This document shows, in pieces, positions 1 through 11,033 of a DNA stretch of 64,000 bases. A model generated the notes under the pieces. It saw only the letters and a list, made by a program, of their open reading frames with translations. It searched no databases and had not been told where the DNA came from. Position 1 is the stretch's first letter. Each line of letters opens with the position of its first letter. The DNA is from Polaromonas vacuolata (GTDB taxonomy: Bacteria; Pseudomonadota; Gammaproteobacteria; Burkholderiales; Burkholderiaceae_C), in NCBI RefSeq assembly GCF_012584515.1, contig NZ_CP051461.1, forward strand, positions 480,001 to 544,000, written 5' to 3'. The translations under genes and the position numbers were made by a program.

Positions 1-2611
<2,611 letters not shown>

Positions 2612-2832
2612 TAACTTTGAAAGTCTCGAATTGATTGTGGAGACACAGGCAGTTTGTGAATCAAGGTGTTATGCCAAGTTGACGCATTCAAGAAAACAAA
2701 AAGACACGCTGTGCAGCAGGCATGGTGTGCATTTACTACGACAAAAGCTAATTTGCTCTATAGATTCGATGGGCTGAGGGTGCGCTGCTGGTTAAACCCT
2801 GGTGCGCACGGACTCAGTCGATCAAAAAGTTA

Positions 2833-2948
2833 TGCCTGATGACCATAGCAAGTTGGTACCACTCCTTCCCATCCCGAACAGGAAAGTGAAACGACTTAGC
2901 GCCGATGATAGTGCGGATTCCCGTGTGAAAGTAGGACATCGTCAGGCT
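2833..2948 (+). rRNA. 5S ribosomal RNA
   Basis: The segment starts tgcctgatgaccatagcaag and ends cgtcaggct, so its two ends pair as in all 5S rRNAs. The central cccatcccgaacaggaa loop is typical of Betaproteobacteria. The length is about 116 bases. It follows the 23S gene after a 220-base spacer that holds no tRNA I can recognise. Confidence 0.96.
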
Positions 2949-2963
2949 CTTATGCCTAGACTG

Positions 2964-3002
2964 GCCCAGTTGATCTTGTGATCGACTGGGCTTTTCTTTT
3001 TT
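2964..3002 (+). terminator. rrn operon intrinsic terminator
   Basis: A 12-bp stem (gcccagttgatc / gatcgactgggc, with one G-T pair) closed by a ttgt loop is followed by a T-rich run. It lies 15 bases after the 5S gene, where the ribosomal operon should end. Confidence 0.92.
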
Positions 3003-3099
3003 GTGCTCTCGACGTTCTGTCGACTAGTTCCGCAATCTCAGCAAACACAGATTAAACGTACCCTCAATAAAGACAAGATGGTTTGTGGACCTAGTCAAA

Positions 3100-3963
3100 T
3101 TAATGGACAGCAGAGTCCTCTAAAGATTGGGAATACAGATTTTCAAAGTTAAGTGGGCTTAGCCAGCCAACGGTTGAATGCCTGCGAATGCGATTGTAAT
3201 AAGCCTCTATGTATTCAAAGACTGCCTGCTTAGCTAGCTCTCGGGTTGCAAAGTATTCACCGTGAATAGCTTGCTTTTTCAGTGTGCCGAAGAACGATTC
3301 TGCTACGGCGTTAACTTGAATCTGCCAACAATTTCCGCGCCTACTCATGCTTTGAATAAGTAAACTTTCCCTGAGTATTTTGCGGTACGCGTTCGACACG
3401 TATTGCGATCCCTGATCGGTGTGAACCATCACGCCAGTAGGTTTTCCTCTGGTGAGAATGGCCGCTTGCAATGCATCACACACTAACTTGCTATCAATTC
3501 GCCCGCTCATCTGCCAGCCTACAACAGCGCGACTGTACAAGTCGATCACCGTGGCCAAGTACAGCCAGCCCTGCGCAGTGCGTATATAAGTAATGTCTCC
3601 AACCCAAACCTGGTTGGGTGCGCACACCTCGAACTGGCGCTCCAGCAAGTTAGGCGAGGCTAATTTGCCGTGATTAGAGTCAGTGGTGCGTTTAAATTTC
3701 TGACTGCCTTTAGCGCGTAAGCCCAAATAATGCATATGCCTACCGACGGTGCGCACGCAAGCGTTAAGGCCGCTACCAACGAGCTCGGCGTGGATGCTGG
3801 GTGCGCCCACTCTCGCTTTATGCGCTGTGTGGCAGGCACGAATGGCATCGTGCAGATCAGTTGCTCGCTGTGGGCGGGCAAGCCATGCGTAGTAGCCCGA
3901 GCGGCTAACCGACAAAGCCGCGCACAGAGCGGCCATGCGGTAGGCGTCCAAGTGAGATTTCAT
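3100..3963 (-). CDS. IS3-family transposase OrfB (copy 1), altered catalytic region
   Basis: OrfB carries the DDE integrase core (rve) of an IS3-family transposase, with an HTH_21 segment near residues 40-95. The first two catalytic aspartates are present (WVGDITYI, about D123; VHTDQGSQY, about D183). Just before the glutamate the sequence reads NCWQIQVNAVAES, where copy 2 has NCWDNAVAES. A 9-bp change therefore replaces the conserved W-D-N and adds three residues, changing the Asp-Glu spacing from 35 to 38. IS3 enzymes need the DD(35)E geometry, so this copy is probably inactive although its frame is open. It is otherwise almost identical to the copy at 10179. Confidence 0.9.
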   Translation of the reverse strand: MKSHLDAYRMAALCAALSVSRSGYYAWLARPQRATDLHDAIRACHTAHKARVGAPSIHAELVGSGLNACVRTVGRHMHYLGLRAKGSQKFKRTTDSNHGKLASPNLLERQFEVCAPNQVWVGDITYIRTAQGWLYLATVIDLYSRAVVGWQMSGRIDSKLVCDALQAAILTRGKPTGVMVHTDQGSQYVSNAYRKILRESLLIQSMSRRGNCWQIQVNAVAESFFGTLKKQAIHGEYFATRELAKQAVFEYIEAYYNRIRRHSTVGWLSPLNFENLYSQSLEDSAVH

Positions 3964-4277
3964 AAACGTGTACTTGGCAGACTTGGATTTTTCACGAAGT
4001 ACACGTGCGCTTTTTTTAGTATGTCGTTGACCTCTCGTAAGTGCGCGTTCTCACGCTCAAGCGTACGAAGTCGTTGTTGATCTGTCGATAAGGCCGCGCT
4101 GGCGGTAACGCCGATGCTAGTGCGGTGTACACGCATCCACTTGTCTAACGTGGAGTAGCCAACGCCAAGCAGCTTGGCTGTGTTCGCAACGCACTGCCCT
4201 GGGTGATTTAAAACGTGTTCGACTGCTTGCTGCCTGAACTGTTCACTGTGATGTTTGCGCATGAATTTCCTTTTCAA
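3960..4277 (-). CDS. IS3-family transposase OrfA (copy 1)
   Basis: OrfA is a 105-residue DNA-binding protein with an N-terminal helix-turn-helix (residues about 8-50, LLGVGYSTLDKWMR) and a C-terminal leucine-zipper-like helix (about 68-95). In IS3 elements it binds the ends and regulates transposition, and by a -1 frameshift it becomes the N-terminus of the OrfAB transposase. The slippery run is seven A on the coding strand, at 4011-4017. Slipping back one base leads directly into the OrfB frame, giving KKSARVLREKSKSAKYTF before the OrfB methionine. The gene itself looks intact. Confidence 0.92.
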   Translation of the reverse strand: MKRKFMRKHHSEQFRQQAVEHVLNHPGQCVANTAKLLGVGYSTLDKWMRVHRTSIGVTASAALSTDQQRLRTLERENAHLREVNDILKKAHVYFVKNPSLPSTRL

Positions 4278-4333
4278 GGTTTGATTTAAACCTTTAGAGG
4301 AACTCTTTGTCTACTTTTTTGACTAGGTCCACA

Positions 4334-4510
4334 GTGCCAAAGCTGCTTTCCGCCTGCGTGCGTTGAGCTTGTTGGACGGCTCAGCGCGCGTGTGCAGCCC
4401 GTACACGCGGTTTTGGTGGTATCAAGTGTGTGCATCGGGGGTGCTGCCAGCGCTGTACGGTGCGCTCGGACAAGCCAAATTGAGTACGAACCTGCACTAG
4501 GTACGCGCTG
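4334..4510 (-). pseudogene. Remnant of an integrase-type transposase N-terminus
   Basis: Read on the minus strand, this stretch encodes VRTQFGLSERTVQRWQ, a helix-turn-helix like those at the start of rve-type transposases. After an in-frame stop and a frame shift comes EPSNKLNARRRKAALAL, matching the NKL(S/T)xxER linker that follows the HTH in that group. The catalytic part is missing, because the sequence ends exactly at the border of IS3 copy 1 and does not resume on its far side. This is a decayed fragment, recognised from motif order only. Confidence 0.5.
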
Positions 4511-4990
4511 TCTGCTTAGACTTTTACGATTGTCTGCAACAGGTTTTAGCACTCATCATTCCGCCAGTACTTTGACGAACCTAAAGACCTATTAAGGTCG
4601 GCAGTCGCCGTTTCTAGCGTCTGTTTATCAAGCTGTCTGACATTGTTTAAGGCTGACGCTTTGAATCGACGCAGTGAATGTTTTGTTTTCTGTTTTTCTG
4701 TAGCGATGCTGGCGCATGTTCCGCTAAAAGTTAGGGGCGATAACCAGTCTGACAAAGGGGGCGCTTTTCCGGAAGGTAGAGCGCTATGCGCTCGACCAAT
4801 GTATTGCATGGAACTACAGCGTCGATTTATTCAAGAAATACCTGCTGACGGGTATTTTTCACACTGAACTAAAGGTGTAAGGCGACTTCTTGCGTGCTAC
4901 GTGTTTTATAGCGCTATGGGTTTTGTCGGGTGTTCTACAGTCATATATTGCTAGTAGTTATTCAGAGATTCTCTAGATGTTTAAAGATCC
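4511..4990. other. Intergenic stretch between IS elements, no gene recognised
   Basis: Between the decayed transposase and the IS30-family element I find no coding frame with recognisable protein features. Short frames exist on both strands (for example 4643-4867 on the plus strand), but they have neither a ribosome binding site nor a known motif. It is probably old insertion-sequence debris. Confidence 0.4.
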
Positions 4991-6077
4991 GCGGATTCAA
5001 GTCTGAAGTGCAACTTTGAAATTAACCGTACGGGTGGGTGAGATGTGAGAGCATCCAAGCTTCCCGACTACCAAGTCAAAGTTGCCCAGAATGATTTACA
5101 CACACCTCACCCGTGACGAACGTTACCAGATTGCAATCCTCGTCAAAGCAAACTTCAATCAAAGTGAAATTGCAAAAATGATGGACCGTGATAAATCGAG
5201 CATCAGCCGTGAGTTGCGTCGTAACCGCGGTCTACGAGGCTATCGCCCTAAGCAGGCAAATGACAAAGCCCAAGAACGTAGACTTGCCTGCGCCAATAGT
5301 CCTAGAGTTGCTGACTCGACATGGGCTGTAGTGGAGGAAAAGTTGGCTGAGGCTTGGAGCCCCGAACAAATCAGCGGCCACCTCGAAGCTCGATGCCAAC
5401 CCGGTGTTAGCTATGAGAGCATTTACCAGTACATCTACGCTGACAAACGCGCGGGCGGCAGCTTGCATAAAACACTGCGTTGCCAGAAGACGCGAAAAAA
5501 ACGCAGCAGCGGCCGTGAACGGCGCGGCACCATCTCTCGCCAGGTCTCAATAGAACTGCGACCCGCCATCGTGCTTGAGCGTGCGCGCTTTGGCGACTGG
5601 GAGGCTGATCTGGTGATTGGTGCCGGGCAGAAGCAAGCCCTAGTGACGATTAACGAGCGTGTCTCTCGGTATTCAATAATTTTCCACGTGCCATTCAAAA
5701 CAGCGCAAGCCGTAGGGGACGCGTTAATCACTTTACTTAAACCATTCGCTCATTGCGTGCACACACTCACGACAGATAACGGCAAGGAATTTTCTCAGCA
5801 TGAACGAATAGCTTCTGCGCTGAGTGCAGATTTCTTTTTCGCCCATCCATACGCCTCGTGGGAGCGTGGGGCAAACGAGAATATGAACGGTTTGATTCGC
5901 CAGTTTTTCCCAAAGGGGATGCGCTTTAATTGCATCACCGACGATGACATTGCTTTAGCGATGCACAGGCTCAATCATCGTCCTAGAAAATGTTTAGGGT
6001 ATCGAACGCCGCATCAGGTTTTTATGGAACAGTTAGAGTCCTATCAGCATACGGTTGCACTTCAAGCTTGAATCCGC
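4991..6077 (+). mobile_element. IS30-family insertion sequence
   Basis: Inverted repeats of about 24 bp bound the element: gcggattcaagtctgaagtg at the left and the complement of cacttcaagcttgaatccgc at the right, differing at two positions. It is 1087 bp with a single transposase gene whose stop codon lies inside the right repeat, as in other IS30 elements. No clear target duplication is visible. Confidence 0.9.
5082..6071 (+). CDS. IS30-family transposase
   Basis: This 329-residue protein has the layout of IS30 transposases. An N-terminal helix-turn-helix reads THLTRDERYQIAILVKA...SEIAKMMDRDKSSISRELRRN (about residues 6-48). The DDE core follows, with aspartates in GDWEADLVIG (about 195) and TTDNGKEF (about 258) and the glutamate in ERGANENMNGLIRQFFPKG (about 290). 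All catalytic residues and the C-terminal RPRKCLGYRTP motif are present, so the enzyme looks functional. A second in-frame methionine (MIYTHLT) three codons in could also be the start. Confidence 0.95.
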   Translation: MPRMIYTHLTRDERYQIAILVKANFNQSEIAKMMDRDKSSISRELRRNRGLRGYRPKQANDKAQERRLACANSPRVADSTWAVVEEKLAEAWSPEQISGHLEARCQPGVSYESIYQYIYADKRAGGSLHKTLRCQKTRKKRSSGRERRGTISRQVSIELRPAIVLERARFGDWEADLVIGAGQKQALVTINERVSRYSIIFHVPFKTAQAVGDALITLLKPFAHCVHTLTTDNGKEFSQHERIASALSADFFFAHPYASWERGANENMNGLIRQFFPKGMRFNCITDDDIALAMHRLNHRPRKCLGYRTPHQVFMEQLESYQHTVALQA

Positions 6078-6161
6078 CATCTCTAAACCTTACAAAAAGT
6101 GGTTGTTGAAGCTGAACAGTTCGCTGCATTACTTGCACCCTGCGCCAGCACGGGTAACTTA

Positions 6162-6404
6162 TTAACCTGTTTTTTTATTGCCGCGTTTTATCCATTGCGT
6201 CCAAACGCCGCGTGACCAAGCTAAGGTGTAGAGCAGTGTTAGTAACCCGATACCCCACTGCTGCGAGTCCCACGCAGCGTAGAACCAAAAAGGCTGTCCA
6301 GCTAAACCAAACAGACAGGCGTAGCGTTGGCATGCCGGCCTGCGATCTTGGGAGAGGGTAATGGCGATCACTCCGAATAGGGCGATGCCCCACTGTTCAT
6401 TCAT
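6162..6404 (-). CDS. Small membrane protein, phage-associated type
   Basis: An 80-residue protein with two or three hydrophobic segments (about 3-18, 28-43 and 50-66) rich in Trp (QPFWFYAAW, QQWGIGLL, WSRGVWTQW). I recognise the pattern from small membrane proteins in phage tail or lysis regions and their chromosomal relatives, but no function is established. It starts 13 bases after the stop of the DUF6447-type gene upstream and probably shares its transcript. Codon use and the lack of a partner lysis module leave the role open. Confidence 0.6.
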   Translation of the reverse strand: MNEQWGIALFGVIAITLSQDRRPACQRYACLFGLAGQPFWFYAAWDSQQWGIGLLTLLYTLAWSRGVWTQWIKRGNKKTG

Positions 6405-6417
6405 TGGAGCTGACTTG

Positions 6418-6633
6418 TTAGCTGAACTTTATCGTATCGCCCATGGGCACAGCAGGCAAAGCTGTTTGCAGCGCTTTAGCGTAAGCCATGCGGGCGGTTT
6501 GTAATATGGCTGTTTGGGCGCTTAAGCGAGCCAGTTCAGAGTCTACGAATTGCAGGCTAGTGAGTTGCGCTTTGACTTCATCTGAGAGGTGATCGAGTTC
6601 GTATTCTTGGTTATCTATTTTAATTTTTGACAT
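6418..6633 (-). CDS. DUF6447-type small coiled-coil protein (copy A)
   Basis: A 71-residue acidic protein beginning MSKIKIDNQEYELDHLSDEVKA, followed by a long helix (residues about 18-60, [20 protein letters not shown]) with heptad-like spacing. The start is a short beta-hairpin-like motif typical of the DUF6447 family, which is found in marine and freshwater bacteria and their phages. Function unknown. It is a clear paralogue of the gene at 7241-7462, with about two thirds of positions identical, so the pair arose by duplication or repeated acquisition. Confidence 0.7.
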   Translation of the reverse strand: MSKIKIDNQEYELDHLSDEVKAQLTSLQFVDSELARLSAQTAILQTARMAYAKALQTALPAVPMGDTIKFS

Positions 6634-7029
6634 ATTTGTATTCCTTTGTGCTTATTAAACGGGCTTAAGCCAATGCGTATTATCCACGCCGTACTTTGGC
6701 TTAATGGATTAAAACAATGCATGGCTATGTGTTCGCTTTGAGGTAAGGGTTAGGTTTTTTTTCAACGAATTTGATATTCAGGCGACCTAACAGTAGGTGG
6801 ATGAAAAATTGATGCTGATCGGCCGCTCATAGTCTTGTGTCAAGATTTTGGTGGTAATCGTTGGCAATGACGCGCTTCGAGACATTCACACCCCTAAGGA
6901 GTAATTGACTTCATTGATGTGCGGTCAAGTCGGAGTTGCTCTGAAACCGCTGATTAAATTCTCTTTTCAACTGCACTGCGATAGCGCGCGGCTAATAATT
7001 AGTGACGAGAAAATTAAGCGGGAATCGAC
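6634..7029. other. Intergenic stretch between two small-gene pairs
   Basis: This is an AT-rich spacer upstream of the copy A small gene. It presumably contains that gene's promoter on the minus strand, but no hexamer pair stands out. No gene or repeat is recognised. Confidence 0.35.
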
Positions 7030-7233
7030 TCAAACTAACCACAGCACGTTCAAGCCCGCCATATCCGCATCAGCAATACCTACAACCTCTATGACTGAAT
7101 CTAGAGCCGCACCAATCGGAGCGCCTCTGTGCAAGTAAACGTTCTGTCCCAACGGCAGCCAACCAATCGACTCTGCCTTGATGGCTTGGAGCTCATGCAG
7201 GTAATCGTCTTGACTGGTGTGCTTGAGGTTCAT
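7030..7233 (-). CDS. Hypothetical protein, 67 residues
   Basis: A short frame that starts 7 bases after the stop of the DUF6447-type copy B gene and is co-directional with it. The product (MNLKHTSQDDYLHELQAIKA... then GWLPLGQNVYLHRGAPIGAAL) is not one I recognise. It has no signal peptide or membrane segment. Tight spacing behind a likely real gene is the main support. Confidence 0.4.
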   Translation of the reverse strand: MNLKHTSQDDYLHELQAIKAESIGWLPLGQNVYLHRGAPIGAALDSVIEVVGIADADMAGLNVLWLV

Positions 7234-7240
7234 AGCAAGG

Positions 7241-7462
7241 TCAATTGAGTTTCATCAACTCAACCTCGCCATCCGGCGAAGCTGGTAAGGCCGCCTTCAA
7301 TGCATTGCTGTAAGCCATGCGGGCGGTTTGTAAAACAGCGGTTTGGGCGTTAAGTCGAGCCAGTTCTGCATCTACAAATTGCAGGCTGCCTAGCTGCGCT
7401 TTAGCTTCATCTGCGAGGGTGTCAAGTTCGTAATCTGTGTTGTCTATTGTGATTTTTGACAT
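7241..7462 (-). CDS. DUF6447-type small coiled-coil protein (copy B)
   Basis: A 73-residue paralogue of the protein at 6418-6633. It shares the MSKI(K/T)IDN opening, the acidic DEAKAQLGSLQFVD turn and the long helix LARLNAQTAVLQTARMAY, and differs mostly in the C-terminal tail. A purine-rich ribosome binding site (aaggaaccgctc on the coding strand) precedes the start. Function unknown. The two copies sit in separate pairs with a 396-base spacer. Confidence 0.7.
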   Translation of the reverse strand: MSKITIDNTDYELDTLADEAKAQLGSLQFVDAELARLNAQTAVLQTARMAYSNALKAALPASPDGEVELMKLN

Positions 7463-8021
7463 GAGCGGTTCCTTTATGTGAAAAGTAGGGGGTTTGTCGT
7501 GAACTGAGCTTGGTTTTTACACGGTCTTCAAGGTAAAAACCGTAAGGTTGTTTTGGCCGTGAAATGCAGGGCACTTACGGCACTTACAGCAAAAGAGGCA
7601 CAAGTAGTCACAGAGATTCAAACAATATAGGCGCTTGAATTGGCATTCGCGCCTTTGCACTGTCTAGTCGCCAAGCAGATAAAACTTGCATGGCTAAACG
7701 CCGTTAAGTCATAGCATTTAAGTACATCATATCCAATCTGAAATAGTCAAATCCGCTTTGTGCTTTCAGGTCACTTATGACTGCCTTCGTATTTCATCAT
7801 CAAGTTGAAATTTTTTAATTTGTCTATGAGATCAACCAGAGAGCGTAGCAAATGTTCAATCTGCTTTTGTCGCGCAGTTAGGCACGGCTAAACGCTAAGC
7901 TGATTTTTGAATGGTCATAGTATTTGCCCTACAAAATCAGCAGCTAACAATCAACGCATGGTTAATAACGAGGCAGTCCATACAGCATCAAAAATACCCG
8001 CGATACAAAAACCGAGCGTGT
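7463..8021. other. Long intergenic stretch, nothing recognised
   Basis: About 560 bases without a supported gene. The right part lies downstream of the EAL/GGDEF gene (minus strand) and the left part upstream of the small DUF6447-type gene. The open frame at 7911-8117 on the plus strand runs into the 3' end of the EAL/GGDEF gene on the opposite strand and has no motif. No strong terminator hairpin was found. Confidence 0.35.
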
Positions 8022-9932
8022 TTAAAACACGCCACCCTCATTGAAGTTTGTGTTGTCACGCACCACCAAACCTTCGCCATGAATTTTTGCATCATGCTTT
8101 GCACGGGCCGCAACTGAAGCGACTTGTTCTGCACTGGTGTATTCGTCGCGGTGAATATTGACCGCACCGATTGACAGCGTGGTCAAAGGAAAAAATCGTG
8201 CAACTCCGTGCCTATCTTCCGCGTGAATGCCTCCAGCTTCGCGTGCCGGAGCATCGAATAGCTCAATCGCCTGTTGCGCAAATTCGCTGATGATTTGCTC
8301 GCACTGCAATTGCCAATCAGTGCTTTGGTACAAGATGACAAAGTCATCGCCTCCGACGTGACCAACAAAGTCGCGTTGTGGGTTGCAGTGGGCCAAGGCG
8401 AGTTTGGCTACCAGCCGAATCATTTCGTCGCCCCGCCAATAGCCATACTGGTCATTGAAGGGTTTGAAATTATTCAAATCAGCGTAACAGGCGATAAATT
8501 CGGCACCGCTTGCCAGTAGCCGCTCTATGTGCTGACTGATAGGAATATTGCCAGGCAAAAAGGTTAAAGGATTGGCGTGGCGGGCGGCCTCTATGCGTGT
8601 TTCCATGACGGAGCGAACCAGTTGATCGCCGGTTCCTAAGCCAACATAGCGACCATTTTCAGTCACGATAAATCCGTCGATGAGGTAGCGTTGATCGGTA
8701 GACGTAAGAATGCTTAGCAATTCCTCCACAGGGTGATTGCGCTCAATCACTCTAGGTTCAGGATTGATATGCGATGCACAAGGTTTTCGGCCCCAGAGCT
8801 CACGGTAATAGCTCTTGCTGTATGCGTTCATAAAATCCGTGCGATTGATGATGCCCACCGGACGACTGCCGTCCACAACCGCTATGGCATGCAGATCGGT
8901 GCGTGCCAACAAAATAGACGCCAGTTCATCGTTGGTGGTGTGCAAAGTCGCACAAGGCGCCTCGACCACAGAGACGCGCTGTTTTTGACCAACATGGGAT
9001 ACACGACGCAATTCAGGGTAGACCGCAACCCTGCGATCCTGTATCACCATCAACGCTTGTGGCTCTACGCTTTCGCGTGGCAAGAGTGCAGGGCGACCAA
9101 GAAAATAGCCTTGGCCATACGCAATACCCAAATCACGCAACACGCGTAAATCATCTTCTGTCTCAATGCCTTCTGCGACTAAGGTGGTGTCAAAGATTTC
9201 TGCAATTTGCTGCAACGCTTGAATCGTTTTGACTTTTTCTGCGTGCTTGCTGATGTCTTTGGTGAAGTACTTATCGATCTTCACAATCTCAGGCTTGAGC
9301 TGCGACCACAACCTTAAGCTTGAGCGGCCATCACCAAAATCATCTAACGCTAGACTCACACCGGTCTCGCGTATGTCTTGGACTATCTCGGCGAGATAGT
9401 CCATATCGCTAACCCGCTCGTGCTCGGTAATTTCCAGCACCAACATGCTCGGCAAAATTCCTAAGTCACGAATATAGGCCAGCAAAAGCTCGCGTCCACA
9501 GCGTTCATAAACTTGCTCCAAGACCTTGGCACTGATGTTGACAAACAATCGTCTTGACTCGTGCAGCGCGCTCCATTGGCCTAGTTCCACCATGAGGCAA
9601 TGGTTTTCGAACTCTTCACTCAAACCCTCTTTCGCCGCCGCATCTAACAGCCTGTCAGGGGCGTGAAGAGCAGAGTCTGGTCTACCTCGTATCAAAGCTT
9701 CATGCGAGTAAATTGAACCGTCGCGCAGCGAAACTATTGGCTGAAAAACGCAGTAAAGCCCATTGCTGCGCATCAAGCTAGCCAGTGGCCCACGACCACG
9801 CTGTACCAAGTCTGAGTGCATGGCTGTGGGCACAGACTTGGCGTTGAATAGGCAACGTCGTTTTTCTAATACCGTCGAAAAAATACCCGCTGCAGGGTTT
9901 GCTCTTGCCGCAGCAAACTGAACGCTACTCAT
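8022..9932 (-). CDS. EAL-CBS-GGDEF cyclic-di-GMP signalling protein
   Basis: A 636-residue cytoplasmic protein with three modules. An EAL phosphodiesterase domain spans about 55-290 and has the signature HEALIRG (78-83), VNIS (131-134), LEITE (166-170), DDFGDG (197-202), VAEGIE (252-257) and GQGYFLGRP (273-281), so the metal and base residues of an active c-di-GMP phosphodiesterase are present. A CBS-domain pair (about 320-445) may sense an adenine nucleotide. A C-terminal GGDEF-type domain (about 455-620) has the active-site loop VGGDDF (526-531), where Asp replaces Glu. That variant is less usual, and the domain could be a weak cyclase or a GTP-binding regulator. It stands alone between IS elements. 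I infer a role in switching between surface-attached and motile life, with no direct evidence. Confidence 0.93.
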   Translation of the reverse strand: MSSVQFAAARANPAAGIFSTVLEKRRCLFNAKSVPTAMHSDLVQRGRGPLASLMRSNGLYCVFQPIVSLRDGSIYSHEALIRGRPDSALHAPDRLLDAAAKEGLSEEFENHCLMVELGQWSALHESRRLFVNISAKVLEQVYERCGRELLLAYIRDLGILPSMLVLEITEHERVSDMDYLAEIVQDIRETGVSLALDDFGDGRSSLRLWSQLKPEIVKIDKYFTKDISKHAEKVKTIQALQQIAEIFDTTLVAEGIETEDDLRVLRDLGIAYGQGYFLGRPALLPRESVEPQALMVIQDRRVAVYPELRRVSHVGQKQRVSVVEAPCATLHTTNDELASILLARTDLHAIAVVDGSRPVGIINRTDFMNAYSKSYYRELWGRKPCASHINPEPRVIERNHPVEELLSILTSTDQRYLIDGFIVTENGRYVGLGTGDQLVRSVMETRIEAARHANPLTFLPGNIPISQHIERLLASGAEFIACYADLNNFKPFNDQYGYWRGDEMIRLVAKLALAHCNPQRDFVGHVGGDDFVILYQSTDWQLQCEQIISEFAQQAIELFDAPAREAGGIHAEDRHGVARFFPLTTLSIGAVNIHRDEYTSAEQVASVAARAKHDAKIHGEGLVVRDNTNFNEGGVF

Positions 9933-10178
9933 AAGGTGTGAAATATAAAAAATGAAGAACTCATCTTATGGGTGTTGCGTGACTCAGTCGTGACAAGTAA
10001 CGCGAATTGCGAGCGCCATCATATTTTGGCGTGTGCCGAGGCGATAGACTTTTGCTGCGAAAGTGAAGATGAAAATTAAGGCCATAAAGTATGACGCTAA
10101 CGATGGCGACTTAACTTAATCGTGCCGATAACGCAGAGTAACTTTTTTAAAATTTACTAAGCAGTGAACCTAGTCAGA

Positions 10179-11033
10179 TTAATGGACAGCAGAGTCCTCT
10201 AAAGATTGGTAATACAGATTTTCAAAGTTAAGTGGGCTTAGCCAGCCAACGGTTGAATGCCTGCGAATGCGATTGTAATAAGCCTCTATGTATTCAAAGA
10301 CTGCCTGCTTAGCTAGCTCTCGGGTTGCAAAGTATTCACCGTGAATAGCTTGCTTTTTCAGTGTGGCGAAGAACGATTCTGCTACGGCGTTATCCCAACA
10401 ATTTCCGCGCCTACTCATGCTTTGAATAAGTAAACTTTCCCTGAGCATTTTGCGGTACGCGTTCGACACGTATTGCGATCCCTGATCGGTGTGAACCATC
10501 ACGCCAGTAGGTTTTCCTCTGGTGAGAATGGCCGCTTGCAATGCATCGCACACTAACTTGCTATCAATTCGCCCGCTCATCTGCCAGCCTACAACAGCGC
10601 GACTGTACAAGTCGATCACCGTGGCCAAATACAGCCAACCCTGCGCAGTGCGTATATAAGTAATGTCTCCAACCCAAACCTGATTAGGTGCGCACACTTC
10701 GAACTGGCGCTCCAGCAAGTTAGGCGAGGCTAATTTGCCGTGATTAGAGTCAGTGGTGCGTTTAAATTTCTGACTTCCTTTAGCGCGTAATCCCAAATAA
10801 TGCATATGCCTACCGACGGTGCGCGCGCAAGCGTTTAAGCCGCTACCAACGAGCTCGGCGTGGATGCTGGGTGCGCCCACTCTTGCTTTATGCGCTGTGT
10901 GGCAGGCACGAATGGCATCGTGCAGATCAGTTGCTCGCTGTGGGCGGGCAAGCCATGCGTAGTAGCCCGAGCGGCTAACCGACAAAGCCGCGCACAGAGC
11001 GGCCATGCGGTAGGCGTCCAAGTGAGATTTCAT
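10179..11033 (-). CDS. IS3-family transposase OrfB (copy 2)
   Basis: The catalytic half of the transposase, 284 residues, has a complete DD(35)E triad: D123 in WVGDITYI, D183 in VHTDQGSQY and E219 in CWDNAVAESFF, with exactly 35 residues between the last two. This is the reference against which the damage in copy 1 is seen. It would be made mainly as an OrfAB fusion by frameshifting. Confidence 0.93.
   Translation of the reverse strand: MKSHLDAYRMAALCAALSVSRSGYYAWLARPQRATDLHDAIRACHTAHKARVGAPSIHAELVGSGLNACARTVGRHMHYLGLRAKGSQKFKRTTDSNHGKLASPNLLERQFEVCAPNQVWVGDITYIRTAQGWLYLATVIDLYSRAVVGWQMSGRIDSKLVCDALQAAILTRGKPTGVMVHTDQGSQYVSNAYRKMLRESLLIQSMSRRGNCWDNAVAESFFATLKKQAIHGEYFATRELAKQAVFEYIEAYYNRIRRHSTVGWLSPLNFENLYYQSLEDSAVH

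Larger units (their letters stand above)
3084..4333 (-). mobile_element. IS3-family insertion sequence, copy 1 (degenerate)
   Basis: The element is bounded by imperfect inverted repeats. The left end begins tgtggacctagtcaaat and the right end reads ttgactaggtccaca. It carries orfA and orfB on the minus strand in the standard IS3 arrangement. It is 1250 bp, 9 bp longer than the second copy at 10163, because of an insertion inside orfB. I see no convincing target-site duplication: the flanks are gtt on the left and gtg on the right. It lies 80 bp downstream of the rRNA terminator and abuts a truncated older transposase on its other side. Confidence 0.93.
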
